Shown here piece by piece: positions 19,520-30,347 of a stretch of DNA of 64,000 nucleotides. Numbering within the stretch: position 1 is the stretch's first letter; every line of letters starts with the position of its first letter. The stretch covers positions 1 to 64,000 of the forward strand of contig NZ_CP054051.1 of NCBI RefSeq assembly GCF_013372265.1, in the 5' to 3' direction. Source of the stretch: Aliarcobacter cibarius (GTDB lineage Bacteria > Campylobacterota > Campylobacteria > Campylobacterales > Arcobacteraceae). The notes below the pieces were generated by a model. It saw nothing but the letters and a program-made list of their open reading frames with translations, was not told the DNA's origin and did not search any database. Position numbers and translations under genes: made by a program.

Positions 19520-20788
19520 TTAATTTAACGCCTGATTTAAATCTTCAATTAAATCAGCTGTATCTTCTAAACCAATTGAAAGTCTAACTGTAACTGGATT
19601 TACACCTGCTTTCTTCAACTCTTCTGCATTCATTTGAGAGTGAGTCGTAGATGCAGGATGTGTAATTAAAGATTTACTATCCCCAATATTTACAACAACG
19701 CTAAACAGTTTTACACTATCAATAACTTTTTTAGCTTCTTCAAAACTCTCTACTTCAAAAGAGATAAGACCACTTGCTAAACCACCTTTGAAATATTTTT
19801 GTGCTTTTGCATAATATTTGTCATCTTTTAATCCAGGATAAGCAACATTTTTCACTTTTTTGTGAGATTTTAAAAACTCAGCAACTTTTAGAGCATTTTG
19901 TGAATGTTTCTCAACTCTTAGACTTAATGTCTCTAAACTTTGAATTAAAAGCCATGAGTTAAATGGTGCTGGAGTAGCTCCAATATCTCTTAAGAGAGAT
20001 AATCTAACTCTTAAACAAAAGTTTGGAAGAGGAACTTCTGTATATACTAATCCATGATATGATGCATCTGGAGTTGTAAATTGTGGATATCTAGCGCTAT
20101 TTGTTTTGAAAAATTCTGCTAAATTATCTCTTTCAACTATAACTCCACCAAGAGCTGTTCCATTTCCACTTGTATATTTGCTTGTAGAGTGAACAACTAC
20201 ATCAACTCCCCATGAAATTGGATTGAATAAAGAAGCTGTTGCAACTGTATTGTCACAAATTGTGATAATTCCATATTTTTTTGCAACTTCAACAATTTTT
20301 TCAATAGCTGGAATTGCTATTTGTGGGTTTGATAATGATTCAAAGAAAATAGCTTTTGTTTTATCATCAACTAACTCTTCTAGATTAGAAGCATCATCAC
20401 TATTAAATACTTTTACACTAATTCCAAATCTTTTTAATGTGAAGTGAAAAAGTGTCACACTTCCACCATAAAGTTTGTCAGAGATTAAAATATTATCTCC
20501 AGCTTCAGCAACGTTTGCAACTGCATAAAAAATAGCAGCAGCTCCACTAGAAGTTGCTATAGCAGCAGCTCCATTTTCAAGTTGAGCATATCTTTGTTCT
20601 AAAATATCAGTTGTTGGATTGTTTAATCTTGTATAGATTGATCCAAGTTCTTTTAGTGCAAATAGATTTGCTGCATGCTCGCTATCTCTAAATGCATAAG
20701 CTGTTGTTTGAGAAATTGGAACAGCCATCTCTCCATTTCCATTTTTTTTATCATATCCTGTGTGGATAGCAATTGTATCTTTTTGCAT
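19520..20788 (-). CDS. metY: O-acetylhomoserine sulfhydrylase (MetY-type)
   Basis: PLP enzyme of the Cys/Met metabolism family that makes homocysteine from O-acetylhomoserine and sulfide. It opens with the conserved TIAIHTGYDKKNGNGEMAVP. The PLP lysine is in HSTSKYTSGNGTALGG, and PSIGLEDTADL-like VRLSIGLEDTADLIEDL closes the protein. The 422-residue length suits the sulfhydrylase rather than cystathionine lyases (about 390). It is the first gene of the minus-strand sulfur operon. Confidence 0.92.
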   Translation of the reverse strand: MQKDTIAIHTGYDKKNGNGEMAVPISQTTAYAFRDSEHAANLFALKELGSIYTRLNNPTTDILEQRYAQLENGAAAIATSSGAAAIFYAVANVAEAGDNILISDKLYGGSVTLFHFTLKRFGISVKVFNSDDASNLEELVDDKTKAIFFESLSNPQIAIPAIEKIVEVAKKYGIITICDNTVATASLFNPISWGVDVVVHSTSKYTSGNGTALGGVIVERDNLAEFFKTNSARYPQFTTPDASYHGLVYTEVPLPNFCLRVRLSLLRDIGATPAPFNSWLLIQSLETLSLRVEKHSQNALKVAEFLKSHKKVKNVAYPGLKDDKYYAKAQKYFKGGLASGLISFEVESFEEAKKVIDSVKLFSVVVNIGDSKSLITHPASTTHSQMNAEELKKAGVNPVTVRLSIGLEDTADLIEDLNQALN

Positions 20789-20908
20789 TTTTAAATCCTT
20801 TATAAATTAATCAAGTTTAAATATATTGGAATTATAAACAATTTTTTTTGAAATGTCAAGTCTTTTAATCAAATTTATATAAATATACTATTTATAGGCG
20901 TTGTAGTT

Positions 20909-20933
20909 AAAGTTGATATATTTAATCAACTTT
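20909..20933. promoter_or_regulatory. Inverted repeat upstream of the sulfur operon
   Basis: AAAGTTGAT (20909-20917) and ATCAACTTT (20925-20933) form a perfect 9-bp dyad with a 7-bp spacer, about 120 bp upstream of metY and 60 bp upstream of the divergent cupin gene. It resembles a dimeric operator; the Rrf2 regulator or a cupin-gene regulator could be its reader. No T-run follows, so a terminator is less likely. Confidence 0.4.
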
Positions 20934-20993
20934 GTAATACTAGTTAAGTAAGATTCTGATAGAATACCATAAAATCAGTAAACGAGAAAGAAA

Positions 20994-21311
20994 TTGTTGA
21001 AAAAATATAATATTTTTGATAAAGTAATCATCGATAAAAATGAAGAGAATTTTTTCCAAATCTTCAAAAATGAGAGCATAAGAGTAGAAAGAATTGTTTC
21101 AAATGGGCAAAAATCTCCTGAAGATTTTTGGTATGAACAAGTAGAAAATGAATACATTTTGCTTTTAAGTGGTAATGCAATTTTGGAATTTGAAGATTTT
21201 GAAGTAGAGTTAAAAAAGGGTGATTGTTTAAATATAGAAGCTATGCAAAAACATAGAGTGAAATTTACATCTTTAGATGAACCAACTATTTGGTTTGCAA
21301 TTTTTTATTAA
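20994..21311 (+). CDS. Small cupin-domain protein
   Basis: A 105-residue single cupin barrel: EYILLLSGNAILEFEDFEVELKKGD is split into the two strands of a cupin motif, followed by HRVKFTS. The usual first motif histidines are largely missing, so metal binding is uncertain. The start is TTG at 20994 with GAGAAAG upstream; a second TTG follows at once. It ends 9 bp before the next gene and is probably co-transcribed with it. Function unknown. Confidence 0.72.
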   Translation: MLKKYNIFDKVIIDKNEENFFQIFKNESIRVERIVSNGQKSPEDFWYEQVENEYILLLSGNAILEFEDFEVELKKGDCLNIEAMQKHRVKFTSLDEPTIWFAIFY

Positions 21312-21320
21312 AGGAAGATT

Positions 21321-22550
21321 TTGAAAATAGCAATTATTGGAGCAGGAGCAGCAGGAATAATGGCTGCAATTACAGCTAAAAGAGTAAATAAAAATTTAGA
21401 CATAGATATATTTGATGCAAACAAAACTGTAGGAAAAAAGATATTAGCAAGTGGAAATGGAAGATGTAATATCTCAAATAGTTCTATTTCTTCAAAAAAT
21501 TATTTAGGAGAAAATCCATCTTTTGTTGATTTTGCATTAAAAGAGTTTGATTTTAAAGTCTTTGAAAAGTTTTGTAAAAGTATAGGGTTGTTATTGGATG
21601 AGAAAGAGAGTGGAAAAGTATATCCTTTGTCAAATGAAGCAAAATCTGTAACAAATCTTTTATCTTTAGCTTTGGAGGATTTCAAAGTTAATATTTATTA
21701 TGAACATTTTATAGATGATATAAAAAAAATAGATAATAAATTTATAGTTATTTGTAAAGAAAAAGAGTTTAAAGATTATGATAAAGTTGTAATTACTTCT
21801 GGTTTAGGTGCTGCTCCACAACTAAACTCAAGTGAAAAAGGTTTAGAAATTGCTTCAAATTTTGGACATACTTTTAATCCAACATATCCTTCTTTGGTTG
21901 GACTTCAAACACAAAATACATATAACGGAAAGCTTCAAGGTGTAAAAAAAGAGTGTAATGTAAGTTTATATGTAAATGGTAACTTTGAACAAGAAATATT
22001 TGGAGATGTGTTATTTACAGCTTATGGAGTTTCTGGGTTTGCAATATTAGATATCTCTCAAAGAGCAGTTTTGGCATTAACTAATTTTTCTGATGTAGAA
22101 CTAAGAATAAATTTCTTTCCAAAGATAAATGTAAATGATTTAGCAAATCAAATTCAAACTTTATTTAAAACACTAAGTAATCAAAAAGCAATAGATATAT
22201 TAACAGGACTTGTATCAAACAAAATAGCTCCAGTATTATTGGATATTTGTAAAATAGATAAAGATACAAAATCAAGTGATATAAATATGAAACAAATAAA
22301 AGCATTATCACATCAATTAAACTCTTGGCGATTAAAAGTTATTGATACACAAGGTTTCTCACATGCAGAAGCAAGTGGTGGAGGAGTTAGAACACCAGAA
22401 ATAGATAATAAAACTTATGAAAGTAAAATAGTAAAGAATTTATATTTTGCTGGAGAAGTTTTAGATATTGTTGGAAATAGGGGAGGATACAATCTTCACT
22501 TTGCATGGGCAAGCGGATATTTGGCAGGAAAACATATCGCAATCAAATAA
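21321..22550 (+). CDS. BaiN/RdsA-family NAD(P)/FAD-dependent oxidoreductase
   Basis: A 409-residue flavoprotein of the HI0933/YhiN family. The FAD-binding GxGxxG is AIIGAGAAGIMAAITAKR at the N-terminus; KKILASGNGRCNISN and the C-terminal GGVRTPEID and VGNRGGYNLHFAWASGYLAG are family signatures. The physiological substrate is not established for most members. The start is TTG with AAGGAAG just upstream. Confidence 0.88.
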   Translation: MKIAIIGAGAAGIMAAITAKRVNKNLDIDIFDANKTVGKKILASGNGRCNISNSSISSKNYLGENPSFVDFALKEFDFKVFEKFCKSIGLLLDEKESGKVYPLSNEAKSVTNLLSLALEDFKVNIYYEHFIDDIKKIDNKFIVICKEKEFKDYDKVVITSGLGAAPQLNSSEKGLEIASNFGHTFNPTYPSLVGLQTQNTYNGKLQGVKKECNVSLYVNGNFEQEIFGDVLFTAYGVSGFAILDISQRAVLALTNFSDVELRINFFPKINVNDLANQIQTLFKTLSNQKAIDILTGLVSNKIAPVLLDICKIDKDTKSSDINMKQIKALSHQLNSWRLKVIDTQGFSHAEASGGGVRTPEIDNKTYESKIVKNLYFAGEVLDIVGNRGGYNLHFAWASGYLAGKHIAIK

Positions 22551-22681
22551 AATAACTTTTTAAGTATAAATATAATTTATAAACTACTGATTATTTCAAA
22601 TAATTTATGAAAAGTTAATATCTAATTAAATAAAATAATAACTGATGATAGCACAAATAAAATAATAAAAGGAAACATAAA

Positions 22682-24643
22682 ATGTTTAAAAATCTTAGTA
22701 CAAAAACTAAGCTTTTAGTTTTTCCCATCTTGGTTGTAATAATTTCAATCATTGTCGCTGTTAGTTATTTAACTTCTATGAAATATATAGAAGAAAGAAC
22801 ACAAATAGCTATAAAAACGCAAGATAGCGTTAAAATACTTCTAGAGGCAAGAATTACTGTATACCAATTTATGCAAGATTCTACTCAAGATAAAAAAGCA
22901 ATAGTTATAAATGAATTTAAAAAATTAAGTAATCAAATGCTTACTTTAAAAGATTTATTTCAATCTGACAGAAATAAAAAAGTTGCAGATGATTCAATAG
23001 CAATGATAAATGAGTATGTTAAAGGTTTTGAGTATATATCAGAGATTATGATAAAAGATAAAACTACAAATCTAAAAGATACTATATCTCATATGGTTGA
23101 AGTTGCACAGAAACTTCAAGATTCTATCATATCTTTAAATAGTGATGTGAATAAAACAAAAGAAGAAGCTATGAATTTTTTGAGTACAGAGTTAGCTTTA
23201 ATTGGAATAATTTCGATTATAGTATTTATAGGAATATCTGTATTTATTTCAAATAGTATTATGAAATCTTTAGTAAATGTTAAAGAAGGTTTATTAAGCT
23301 TTTTTGGCTTTTTAAATAGAAAAACTAATAATGTTCTTACTTTAGATGATGGTGCGAAAGATGAGTTTGGTGATATGGCAAGACTTATTAATGAAAATAT
23401 CAATATAGTAAAAGATACTATAGTAAAAGACAATGAATTAATAGCCGAAGCGAAAATGGTAATGGTGAGAGTACGAAATGGGTGGTATTCTCAAACTATA
23501 GATAAGTCAACTCCAAATTCCTCATTAAATGAATTTAAAGATGAATTAAATGAAATGATAAGTCATACAAAAGCGAGATTTGTTCAAATAAATGAAGTAT
23601 TAGCATCTTATGCAAATTATGATTATAGACCAGTTTTAAATCTTGGAAAAGATGATGAAGCAGATGGTGTTCTTGAAAAGATGATTACAGGAATTAACAC
23701 TCTTCAAAAAGCAATTACATTGATGTTAAAAGATAATTTAATAAATGGAGTTAAATTAGAAGACTCTTCAAAAATATTGATAGAAAATGTAAATAAATTA
23801 AATACAAGTGCAAATGAAGCAGCAGCAAGTCTTGAAGAGACAGCAGCTGCACTTGAAGAGATAACAAGTACAGTTGTAAATAACACAAATAATGTCATGA
23901 AAATGCAAGATTATTCAGCACAAGTTAGTGATTCTGCTAAAAAAGGCCAAGGAATGGCTAGAAATACGGCTGTTGCTATGGATGAAATTACAAATCAAGT
24001 AACAAATATAAACGAGGCAATAACTGTAATTGATCAAATTGCATTCCAAACAAATATTCTTTCACTTAATGCTGCTGTTGAAGCAGCAACTGCTGGTGAG
24101 GCTGGAAAAGGATTTGCTGTTGTTGCTCAAGAGGTTAGAAATCTAGCAAGTAGAAGTGCTGAAGCTGCAAAAGAGATTAAGAACATTGTTGAAATTGCAA
24201 CACAAAAAGCACAAGAAGGGAAAAATATTTCAGATGATATGATAAAAGGTTATGAAGATTTATTGAATAACATTGAAAAATCTGCTTCAATGATAGTTGA
24301 AATTTCGAATGCTTCAAAAGAGCAACAAAGTGGAATTTCTCAAATTAATGATGCAGTAACAATGCTTGACCAACAAACTCAACAAAATGCTGTAATTGCA
24401 TCAAGAACTCATGAAATAGCAATGGATACAGATAATATTTCTAAACATATAGTAGATGATGTAATGGAGAAAAACTTTGATGGTAAAAATGAGATTATTT
24501 CACAATCTAAGAAAGTTTTAAAAACAGATACTAAAAGAAACGATTCTAATGGTGAAATTGAAGTAAAGAATAAAGTAACTTCAAAAAAAGTTGAACCAAT
24601 AAAGTCAAAATCATCAAACGATGACGAATGGGAATCTTTTTAA
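22682..24643 (+). CDS. Methyl-accepting chemotaxis protein
   Basis: Transmembrane chemoreceptor. The 653-residue protein has a first membrane helix (about 12-32), a periplasmic four-helix-type sensor, a second helix (about 168-190), HAMP-like repeats, and the cytoplasmic signalling hairpin with the conserved tip region around [20 protein letters not shown] and [20 protein letters not shown]. The extreme C-terminus DDEWESF resembles the NWETF pentapeptide that tethers CheR and CheB after a flexible linker. The ligand is unknown. A palindromic terminator follows. Confidence 0.95.
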   Translation: MFKNLSTKTKLLVFPILVVIISIIVAVSYLTSMKYIEERTQIAIKTQDSVKILLEARITVYQFMQDSTQDKKAIVINEFKKLSNQMLTLKDLFQSDRNKKVADDSIAMINEYVKGFEYISEIMIKDKTTNLKDTISHMVEVAQKLQDSIISLNSDVNKTKEEAMNFLSTELALIGIISIIVFIGISVFISNSIMKSLVNVKEGLLSFFGFLNRKTNNVLTLDDGAKDEFGDMARLINENINIVKDTIVKDNELIAEAKMVMVRVRNGWYSQTIDKSTPNSSLNEFKDELNEMISHTKARFVQINEVLASYANYDYRPVLNLGKDDEADGVLEKMITGINTLQKAITLMLKDNLINGVKLEDSSKILIENVNKLNTSANEAAASLEETAAALEEITSTVVNNTNNVMKMQDYSAQVSDSAKKGQGMARNTAVAMDEITNQVTNINEAITVIDQIAFQTNILSLNAAVEAATAGEAGKGFAVVAQEVRNLASRSAEAAKEIKNIVEIATQKAQEGKNISDDMIKGYEDLLNNIEKSASMIVEISNASKEQQSGISQINDAVTMLDQQTQQNAVIASRTHEIAMDTDNISKHIVDDVMEKNFDGKNEIISQSKKVLKTDTKRNDSNGEIEVKNKVTSKKVEPIKSKSSNDDEWESF

Positions 24644-24653
24644 GATTTCGTTG

Positions 24654-24675
24654 AAGTGGGATTTAAATCCCACTT
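24654..24675. terminator. Bidirectional palindromic terminator
   Basis: AAGTGGGATTTAAATCCCACTT is a perfect 22-bp palindrome between the chemoreceptor and the convergent outer-membrane efflux gene, whose stop codon it overlaps. It can form the same hairpin in either transcript. T-tracts on both sides are short. Confidence 0.65.
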
Positions 24676-26038
24676 AATCTATATTCCCACCTAAAGTTTT
24701 AAAAATCTCAACTCTATTTTCTAACTCTTCTAAGTAAGTTTGTACTAAAGCTTTTTGAGAATTAATGTAAGCTTTTTGAGCAATTAACATATTTAAATAA
24801 CTTCCGTAACCAATTTTATAAGAGTTTAACGCAATTTTATAAGCATCTTCAACAGTAGTTGTAAGTTCTTTTTGATTTTCTAATTTAGTGTATATATTTT
24901 TTCTTACAATTAAAGCATCATTTACCTCTTTAAAGGCTGTTTGAATACCTTTTTGATACTCATTTAATGCTATCTCTTTTTGAGTTTTACTCAAATCTAG
25001 TTTTGCACTATTTTCACCAGCATTGAATATTGGAATATTTATAGAAGGACTTAACTGCCAGAAACTATTTGGATTTGAGAATAGGTTATTTAAACTTGAA
25101 CTTGCAAATCCAGTATTTGCAGTTAGACTAATACTAGGAAAAAAAGTAGCACGTGCTGCACCAATATTTGCATTCTTTGCTCTTAATTTATATTCAAGTT
25201 CTTTAATATCTGGTCTACTTAAAAGAATATCAGAGTTAATTCCAGATTTTAAAAGAGCTAAATAACTATCATCTTTTTTTAGATTTTTTGGAATTAAGTT
25301 TTCATTTAAATTTGAACCAATTAGTAATTCAAGAGAATTTATATCTATTTGGACAAGATTTTCATAAACTATAATTTGATTTTCACTCTCTTTTAAGATA
25401 GCAAGACTAGATAGTAGATCCTCTTTATTTATAACTCCTGCATTAAATTTCTTTTGAGTAAGCTCATAAACACTACTTAAATTTTTGTTTATCTCTTTTT
25501 GTAAATTAAGATTTTCAAGATTCGAAGCTAAACTTAAATAAGAGTTTATTGTTTGTGAAATTAAAGCTAGTTTTGTAGAGTTTAAAGCATATTGAGTAGC
25601 AAAAAAACTATTTTTTGCTGCGTCATTTAAACTTCTATTTTTCCCAAATAAATCAAGTTCAAAAACTGTTCCAACCGATGCTTTATAGTTGTTTTTTATA
25701 ATTTCTTCTTTTTTGTCTCTAGAAAAACTACCATTTGCATCTATTTTGGGATACAAATTTGATTCTTCAATCCTATAAAGAGATTTTGATTCTTCAACTC
25801 TTAAAAGAGCAATTCTTAAATCTTTATTATTTTCTAAAGCAAGATTTACAATAGATTTTAAGTTTTCATCAATTAAAAAACTATCTAAACTAATATCTGA
25901 TTTTTCATCTATTTGTTGATAATTTTTAAAATTCTTTGGAATAGAGTCATCATTACTTAGTTCTAAATTAGGTGCCATTGATACACAAGAACTGAAAAAA
26001 AGAGTAAAAAATGTAAGACTTAGGGATTTTTTAAACAT
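24674..26038 (-). CDS. Outer-membrane efflux channel (TolC/CmeC/NodT-type lipoprotein)
   Basis: Outer-membrane channel of a tripartite RND pump. The 454-residue protein begins with a lipoprotein signal (TLFFSSCVSM, lipidated Cys at about 18), followed by two outer-membrane efflux repeats with long helices and a typical internal motif SRPDIKELEYKLRAKNANIG. It overlaps the pump gene by 8 bp and is the last gene of the operon. Confidence 0.92.
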   Translation of the reverse strand: MFKKSLSLTFFTLFFSSCVSMAPNLELSNDDSIPKNFKNYQQIDEKSDISLDSFLIDENLKSIVNLALENNKDLRIALLRVEESKSLYRIEESNLYPKIDANGSFSRDKKEEIIKNNYKASVGTVFELDLFGKNRSLNDAAKNSFFATQYALNSTKLALISQTINSYLSLASNLENLNLQKEINKNLSSVYELTQKKFNAGVINKEDLLSSLAILKESENQIIVYENLVQIDINSLELLIGSNLNENLIPKNLKKDDSYLALLKSGINSDILLSRPDIKELEYKLRAKNANIGAARATFFPSISLTANTGFASSSLNNLFSNPNSFWQLSPSINIPIFNAGENSAKLDLSKTQKEIALNEYQKGIQTAFKEVNDALIVRKNIYTKLENQKELTTTVEDAYKIALNSYKIGYGSYLNMLIAQKAYINSQKALVQTYLEELENRVEIFKTLGGNID

Positions 26039-29000
26039 TTTTCACCTCTTTTGAAAATATCTTTTTAATTATTACAAAGAATAATGGTACAAAAAATATA
26101 GCAAGTATGGTAGCACTTATAGTTCCACCTAAAATTGCTGTTCCAATTGCAATTCTACTATTTGCTCCAGCTCCTGAGGATATAGCAAGAGGAATGATTC
26201 CTGCAATAAATGCTAAAGAAGTCATAACAATTGGTCTTAATCTTAATTTTGCTCCAGTAATTGCAGCTTCAATTAAATTCATACCATCTTTATATGCACT
26301 ATTTATAAATTCAACAATCAAAATTGCATTTTTTGAAGCAAGTCCCATAACTGCTAAGAGAGCAACTTGGAAATATACATCGTTACTTAAATCTCTAAAA
26401 TATATACTTAAAACAGCTCCAAAAACTCCTAAAGGTACTACTAAAAGAACAGAGAAAGGTACACTCCAACTTTCATAAAGTGCAGCAAGGCATAAAAATA
26501 CAACTAAAATAGAAATAGAGTATAAAATCAAACTTTGATTACTTGCAAGTTTTTCTTGGTATGAAGCTCCACTATATGCATGCATTAGTCCACTATTTAC
26601 ATTAGTTGATATTTTATCCATTTCATTCATAGCATCCCCAGAACTAATTCCAGCCGCAGCACTTCCTTGAATTTCATAAGACATGAAACCGTTAAATCTA
26701 GTAAGTTCTTCTGGAGAATAAACCCAAGAAAAAGAGCTAAATTCACTAAATGGAGTCATTGAACCATTGCTGTTTCTAACTTTCCATTTATACAAATCTT
26801 CAGGAGCTGTTCTAAATGGCGCATCACCTTGAATATAAACTCTTTTTATTCTAGTTTTATCAATATAGTCATTAACATAAGTTCCACCCCAAGCAGCACT
26901 AAGTGTTGTATCTATATCTTTTAGATTAATCCCTAAAGCTAAAGCTTTATTTGTATCATAAGATATTTTTAGTTGAGGAGATTCTTCTGTTCCATCGGCT
27001 CTAACAGAGTTTATTTTTGGATTTTTAGTAGCTTCTTCGATTATTTTATCTTTTGCTTCTCTTAACTCTTCTCTTGATAGATTTGAACTAGCAAGTAATT
27101 GAAATTCGAAACCATCGCTTGAACCTAAACCTTGAATAACACTAGGATTTATAGTAAATACTCTAGCATCTCTTACGAAATATTTACTGTTTGGGTCATT
27201 AAAAGCTTTTGTGGCTCTTTGACTTATTTTATCAACATGGTTATTTTTATCTCTAAAATCCCAATTCTTTAATGATACATAAGCAGTTCCAACATTTTGT
27301 CCACTACTTCTACTACTAAACCCAGAAATTGTAAATATAGTATTTAAAGCAGCACTCTCTTCTGTCATAAAATAGTCTCTAACAATATCTGCTACATCAA
27401 CAGTTCTTGAAGCAACTGCTCCAACAGGAAGGGTATATTGAACCATTAAACTTCCTTGATCCTCTTTTGGTAAAAAGCTAGTTGGAAGTTTTATAAATAT
27501 ATATGCAGAAGATATAACTATTATTAGATAGAACATTACCCATCTTTTTGGTACGATTAAAGTTTTTTGAACTAGATTTTTATATTTTTGTGTGAAGTTC
27601 TCAAATTTAGTATCAAACCAGAAGATAAAACCACTAGTTTTTTCTTTATGAGGTTTTAAAATAGTTGCACATAAAGCAGGAGTTAAAGTAAGAGCAACAA
27701 TTACAGATAAAATCATAGATGAAATAATTGTAATTGAAAATTGTCTGTAAATTATTCCTGTTGATCCACTAAAAAATGCCATAGGTAAAAATACTACAGA
27801 TAAAACAGTTGTTATTCCTATTAGTGCACCTGTTACCTCATTCATTGAAAGAATAGTTGCTTCTCTTGCATCTAAACCTTTTTCACTCATATTTCTTTCA
27901 ACATTTTCAACGACAACAATAGCATCATCAACCAAAAGTCCTATGGCTAAAACTAAAGCAAACATAGTAAGAGTGTTTATTGTGTAACCAAATATATTTA
28001 AAATTGCAAAAGTTCCTAAAAGAACAACAGGTACTGCAATTGCAGGAATTATTGTGGCTCTTAGATTTTTTAAAAATAAAAACATTACAAGAATTACAAG
28101 AATAATTGCTTCAATTAAAGTTTTTACAACTTCATTTATTGATGCTTTTATGAAATGAGTTGTATCTCTAGGATAGGCAATTTTATAACCCTCAGGTAGT
28201 ATGTTTTCAGCTTCTTTTAGAAACTCTTTTACTCTATTTGAAGTTGCAACAGCATTTGCTCCACTTGCAAGTTGAATAGATATACCAGAAGATGGGTAAC
28301 CATTTAATGCTGTAACATTATTGTAGTTTTGAGCACCTATTTCAACTCTTGCTACATCTTTTATTTTTACACTACTTCCATCTAAATTTGATTTTAGAAC
28401 AATATTTTCAAATTCAGGCACAGATTGGAACATACTTCTAGCTGTTACTGTTACAGATAGTTGTTGATTATCAACTGTTGGCATTGCTCCAAGTCTTCCT
28501 GCACTTGCTTGAGAATTTTGAGCATTTATAGCATTTTCAATATCTTTTGGAATTAAATTATATTTTTCAAGTTTATATGGGTCTAACCATATTCTCATAG
28601 CATATTGTCCACCATAAACTTGAACATCTCCAACACCTTCAATCCTTGAAATACTATCTTGAAGGTTACTTACTAAAAAGTCACTAATATCTGTTTTATC
28701 AGCAAGATTATTTGAATCATAAATACTTGCCATCATCAAAAAGTCACTTTGAGATTTAAATACTCTTACTCCTTGTCTTTGCACATCTTCAGGAAGTCTT
28801 GATAGGATTTGATTTACTTTATTTTGAACTTGAACTTGTGCAATATCAGCATCTACTTCTTGACTAAAAGTTATTTTTATTCTTGAATTTCCTGATGAAC
28901 TAGAACTAGAAGAAAAATATAGCATGCCATCAAGTCCAGTTAATTGTTGTTCTATTATTTGAGTTACACTATTTTCAACAGTTTTAGCATCTGCTCCTGA

Positions 29001-29150
29001 ATAAGAAGCATTTATATTTATCTGAGGTGGAACAATATCAGGGTATTGCTCAATTGGTAAAATATAGAGACTTATAACTCCACTTATCATAATAATAAGC
29101 GAAATTACCCAAGCAAAAATTGGACGAAAAATAAAAAACTTAGCAATCAT
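26031..29150 (-). CDS. RND multidrug efflux permease (AcrB/CmeB family)
   Basis: Proton-driven inner-membrane exporter of the hydrophobe/amphiphile efflux family. The 1039-residue protein has an N-terminal membrane helix, two large periplasmic loops and twelve membrane helices. GLLVDDAIVVVENVERNM contains the essential Asp pair in helix 4, and the late ASKNAILIVEFI motif contains the helix-10 lysine. It lies 3 bp after its adaptor gene. Substrates are likely bile salts, dyes or antibiotics as for CmeB, but this is inferred. Confidence 0.96.
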   Translation of the reverse strand: MIAKFFIFRPIFAWVISLIIMISGVISLYILPIEQYPDIVPPQININASYSGADAKTVENSVTQIIEQQLTGLDGMLYFSSSSSSSGNSRIKITFSQEVDADIAQVQVQNKVNQILSRLPEDVQRQGVRVFKSQSDFLMMASIYDSNNLADKTDISDFLVSNLQDSISRIEGVGDVQVYGGQYAMRIWLDPYKLEKYNLIPKDIENAINAQNSQASAGRLGAMPTVDNQQLSVTVTARSMFQSVPEFENIVLKSNLDGSSVKIKDVARVEIGAQNYNNVTALNGYPSSGISIQLASGANAVATSNRVKEFLKEAENILPEGYKIAYPRDTTHFIKASINEVVKTLIEAIILVILVMFLFLKNLRATIIPAIAVPVVLLGTFAILNIFGYTINTLTMFALVLAIGLLVDDAIVVVENVERNMSEKGLDAREATILSMNEVTGALIGITTVLSVVFLPMAFFSGSTGIIYRQFSITIISSMILSVIVALTLTPALCATILKPHKEKTSGFIFWFDTKFENFTQKYKNLVQKTLIVPKRWVMFYLIIVISSAYIFIKLPTSFLPKEDQGSLMVQYTLPVGAVASRTVDVADIVRDYFMTEESAALNTIFTISGFSSRSSGQNVGTAYVSLKNWDFRDKNNHVDKISQRATKAFNDPNSKYFVRDARVFTINPSVIQGLGSSDGFEFQLLASSNLSREELREAKDKIIEEATKNPKINSVRADGTEESPQLKISYDTNKALALGINLKDIDTTLSAAWGGTYVNDYIDKTRIKRVYIQGDAPFRTAPEDLYKWKVRNSNGSMTPFSEFSSFSWVYSPEELTRFNGFMSYEIQGSAAAGISSGDAMNEMDKISTNVNSGLMHAYSGASYQEKLASNQSLILYSISILVVFLCLAALYESWSVPFSVLLVVPLGVFGAVLSIYFRDLSNDVYFQVALLAVMGLASKNAILIVEFINSAYKDGMNLIEAAITGAKLRLRPIVMTSLAFIAGIIPLAISSGAGANSRIAIGTAILGGTISATILAIFFVPLFFVIIKKIFSKEVKNV

Positions 29151-29153
29151 TTT

Positions 29154-30284
29154 CTAATCTTTATACTGTGTACTTAAATCTTTAGGGATAACTACACTTC
29201 TACTATTTATTTTATTTAATCCTTCGACAATTATTTTGTCATTAGGGTCCAATCCTTCAAGAACTAACCATTTGTTATTTATAGCTCTTTGTATTTTTAT
29301 CACTTTTTGAATAGTTTTATTCTCATTTGTGATAAGCGTAATTATAGGATTTCCTTTTTGGTCTCTTAATACAGCTTGTTGAGGTATTAAAAAAGCATCA
29401 ACTTTTTTTTGGCTTTGTAAAGTTGCTTTTGTCATCATTCCTGATAGTAAAAGATTATTTGGATTTTCAAATATAGCTCTTAAAATTACTGTTTGGCTAC
29501 TTTCATCAACATTTAATTCTCTAGCTTCAAGTTTTCCTTTTATTGGATAAACAAAACCGTTGTCAAAACTCAAAGTTACTTCAATATTATCTTGTAAGTT
29601 TATAATATTTTTTAAATTTAATATTTCATTATAAGATTGAGTTAAATCTACAAAAACAGTTTTAGTATCTCTTATATTTACTAGTTCTTGTGTTTGATTT
29701 GCATTTACTAATGCACCAACAGTTACATTAGAAATACCAATAAATCCACTAATTGGTGCTTTTATTTCACATCTATTTAAATCTATTTTCGCACTTTCAA
29801 GTTCAGCAACTCTTTGTTCAACTAAAGCTTTTGCTTGCATATAAGAGGCTTTTATATCATCATATTCTTGTTTTGAAATCCCATCAAATTTTAGAAGCTC
29901 ATCGGCTCTTTTACTTTTTGCTTCACTACTCATTAGGTTTGCTTTTGCACTACTTAAAAGAGCTTGTGCTTGGTTTACATTTGCTTTGTATGTAGAATTC
30001 TCAATTTTATATAAAACATCACCTTCTTTTACAAAGCTTCCATCAGCAAATAGTTGTTTTTCTATAATTCCACTAATTTGTGGACGAATTAGAGCTAGCT
30101 CTTTTGCTTTTACTCTTCCTATAAGTTCTATTTCTAAATTTACGGGCTCTTTTTTAGGATTTATAAATCCAACTTCAATAGGTATTTGATTTTTAGGTTT
30201 TGTATTTGTCTGATCTTTTTGTTCACATGAACTTAGAAAAAGTGTTATAAAAAACAGTAAAAAAGTAGTCTTAACAGATTTCAA
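29154..30284 (-). CDS. RND efflux periplasmic adaptor lipoprotein
   Basis: Membrane-fusion protein joining pump and outer-membrane channel. The 376-residue protein has a lipoprotein signal (TLFLSSCEQK), a lipoyl half-motif (IRPQISGIIEKQLFADGSFV), a helical hairpin (about 90-150), the second lipoyl half (KAPISGFIGISNVTVGALV) and a beta-barrel/proximal domain. It is the first gene of the three-gene operon. No dedicated repressor gene is next to it. Confidence 0.94.
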   Translation of the reverse strand: MKSVKTTFLLFFITLFLSSCEQKDQTNTKPKNQIPIEVGFINPKKEPVNLEIELIGRVKAKELALIRPQISGIIEKQLFADGSFVKEGDVLYKIENSTYKANVNQAQALLSSAKANLMSSEAKSKRADELLKFDGISKQEYDDIKASYMQAKALVEQRVAELESAKIDLNRCEIKAPISGFIGISNVTVGALVNANQTQELVNIRDTKTVFVDLTQSYNEILNLKNIINLQDNIEVTLSFDNGFVYPIKGKLEARELNVDESSQTVILRAIFENPNNLLLSGMMTKATLQSQKKVDAFLIPQQAVLRDQKGNPIITLITNENKTIQKVIKIQRAINNKWLVLEGLDPNDKIIVEGLNKINSRSVVIPKDLSTQYKD

Positions 30285-30347
30285 TTAATTTACCTTAAAT
30301 AAAAAATTTGTGTATTTTATGATAACTTTATTAACCAAATTTTAATA

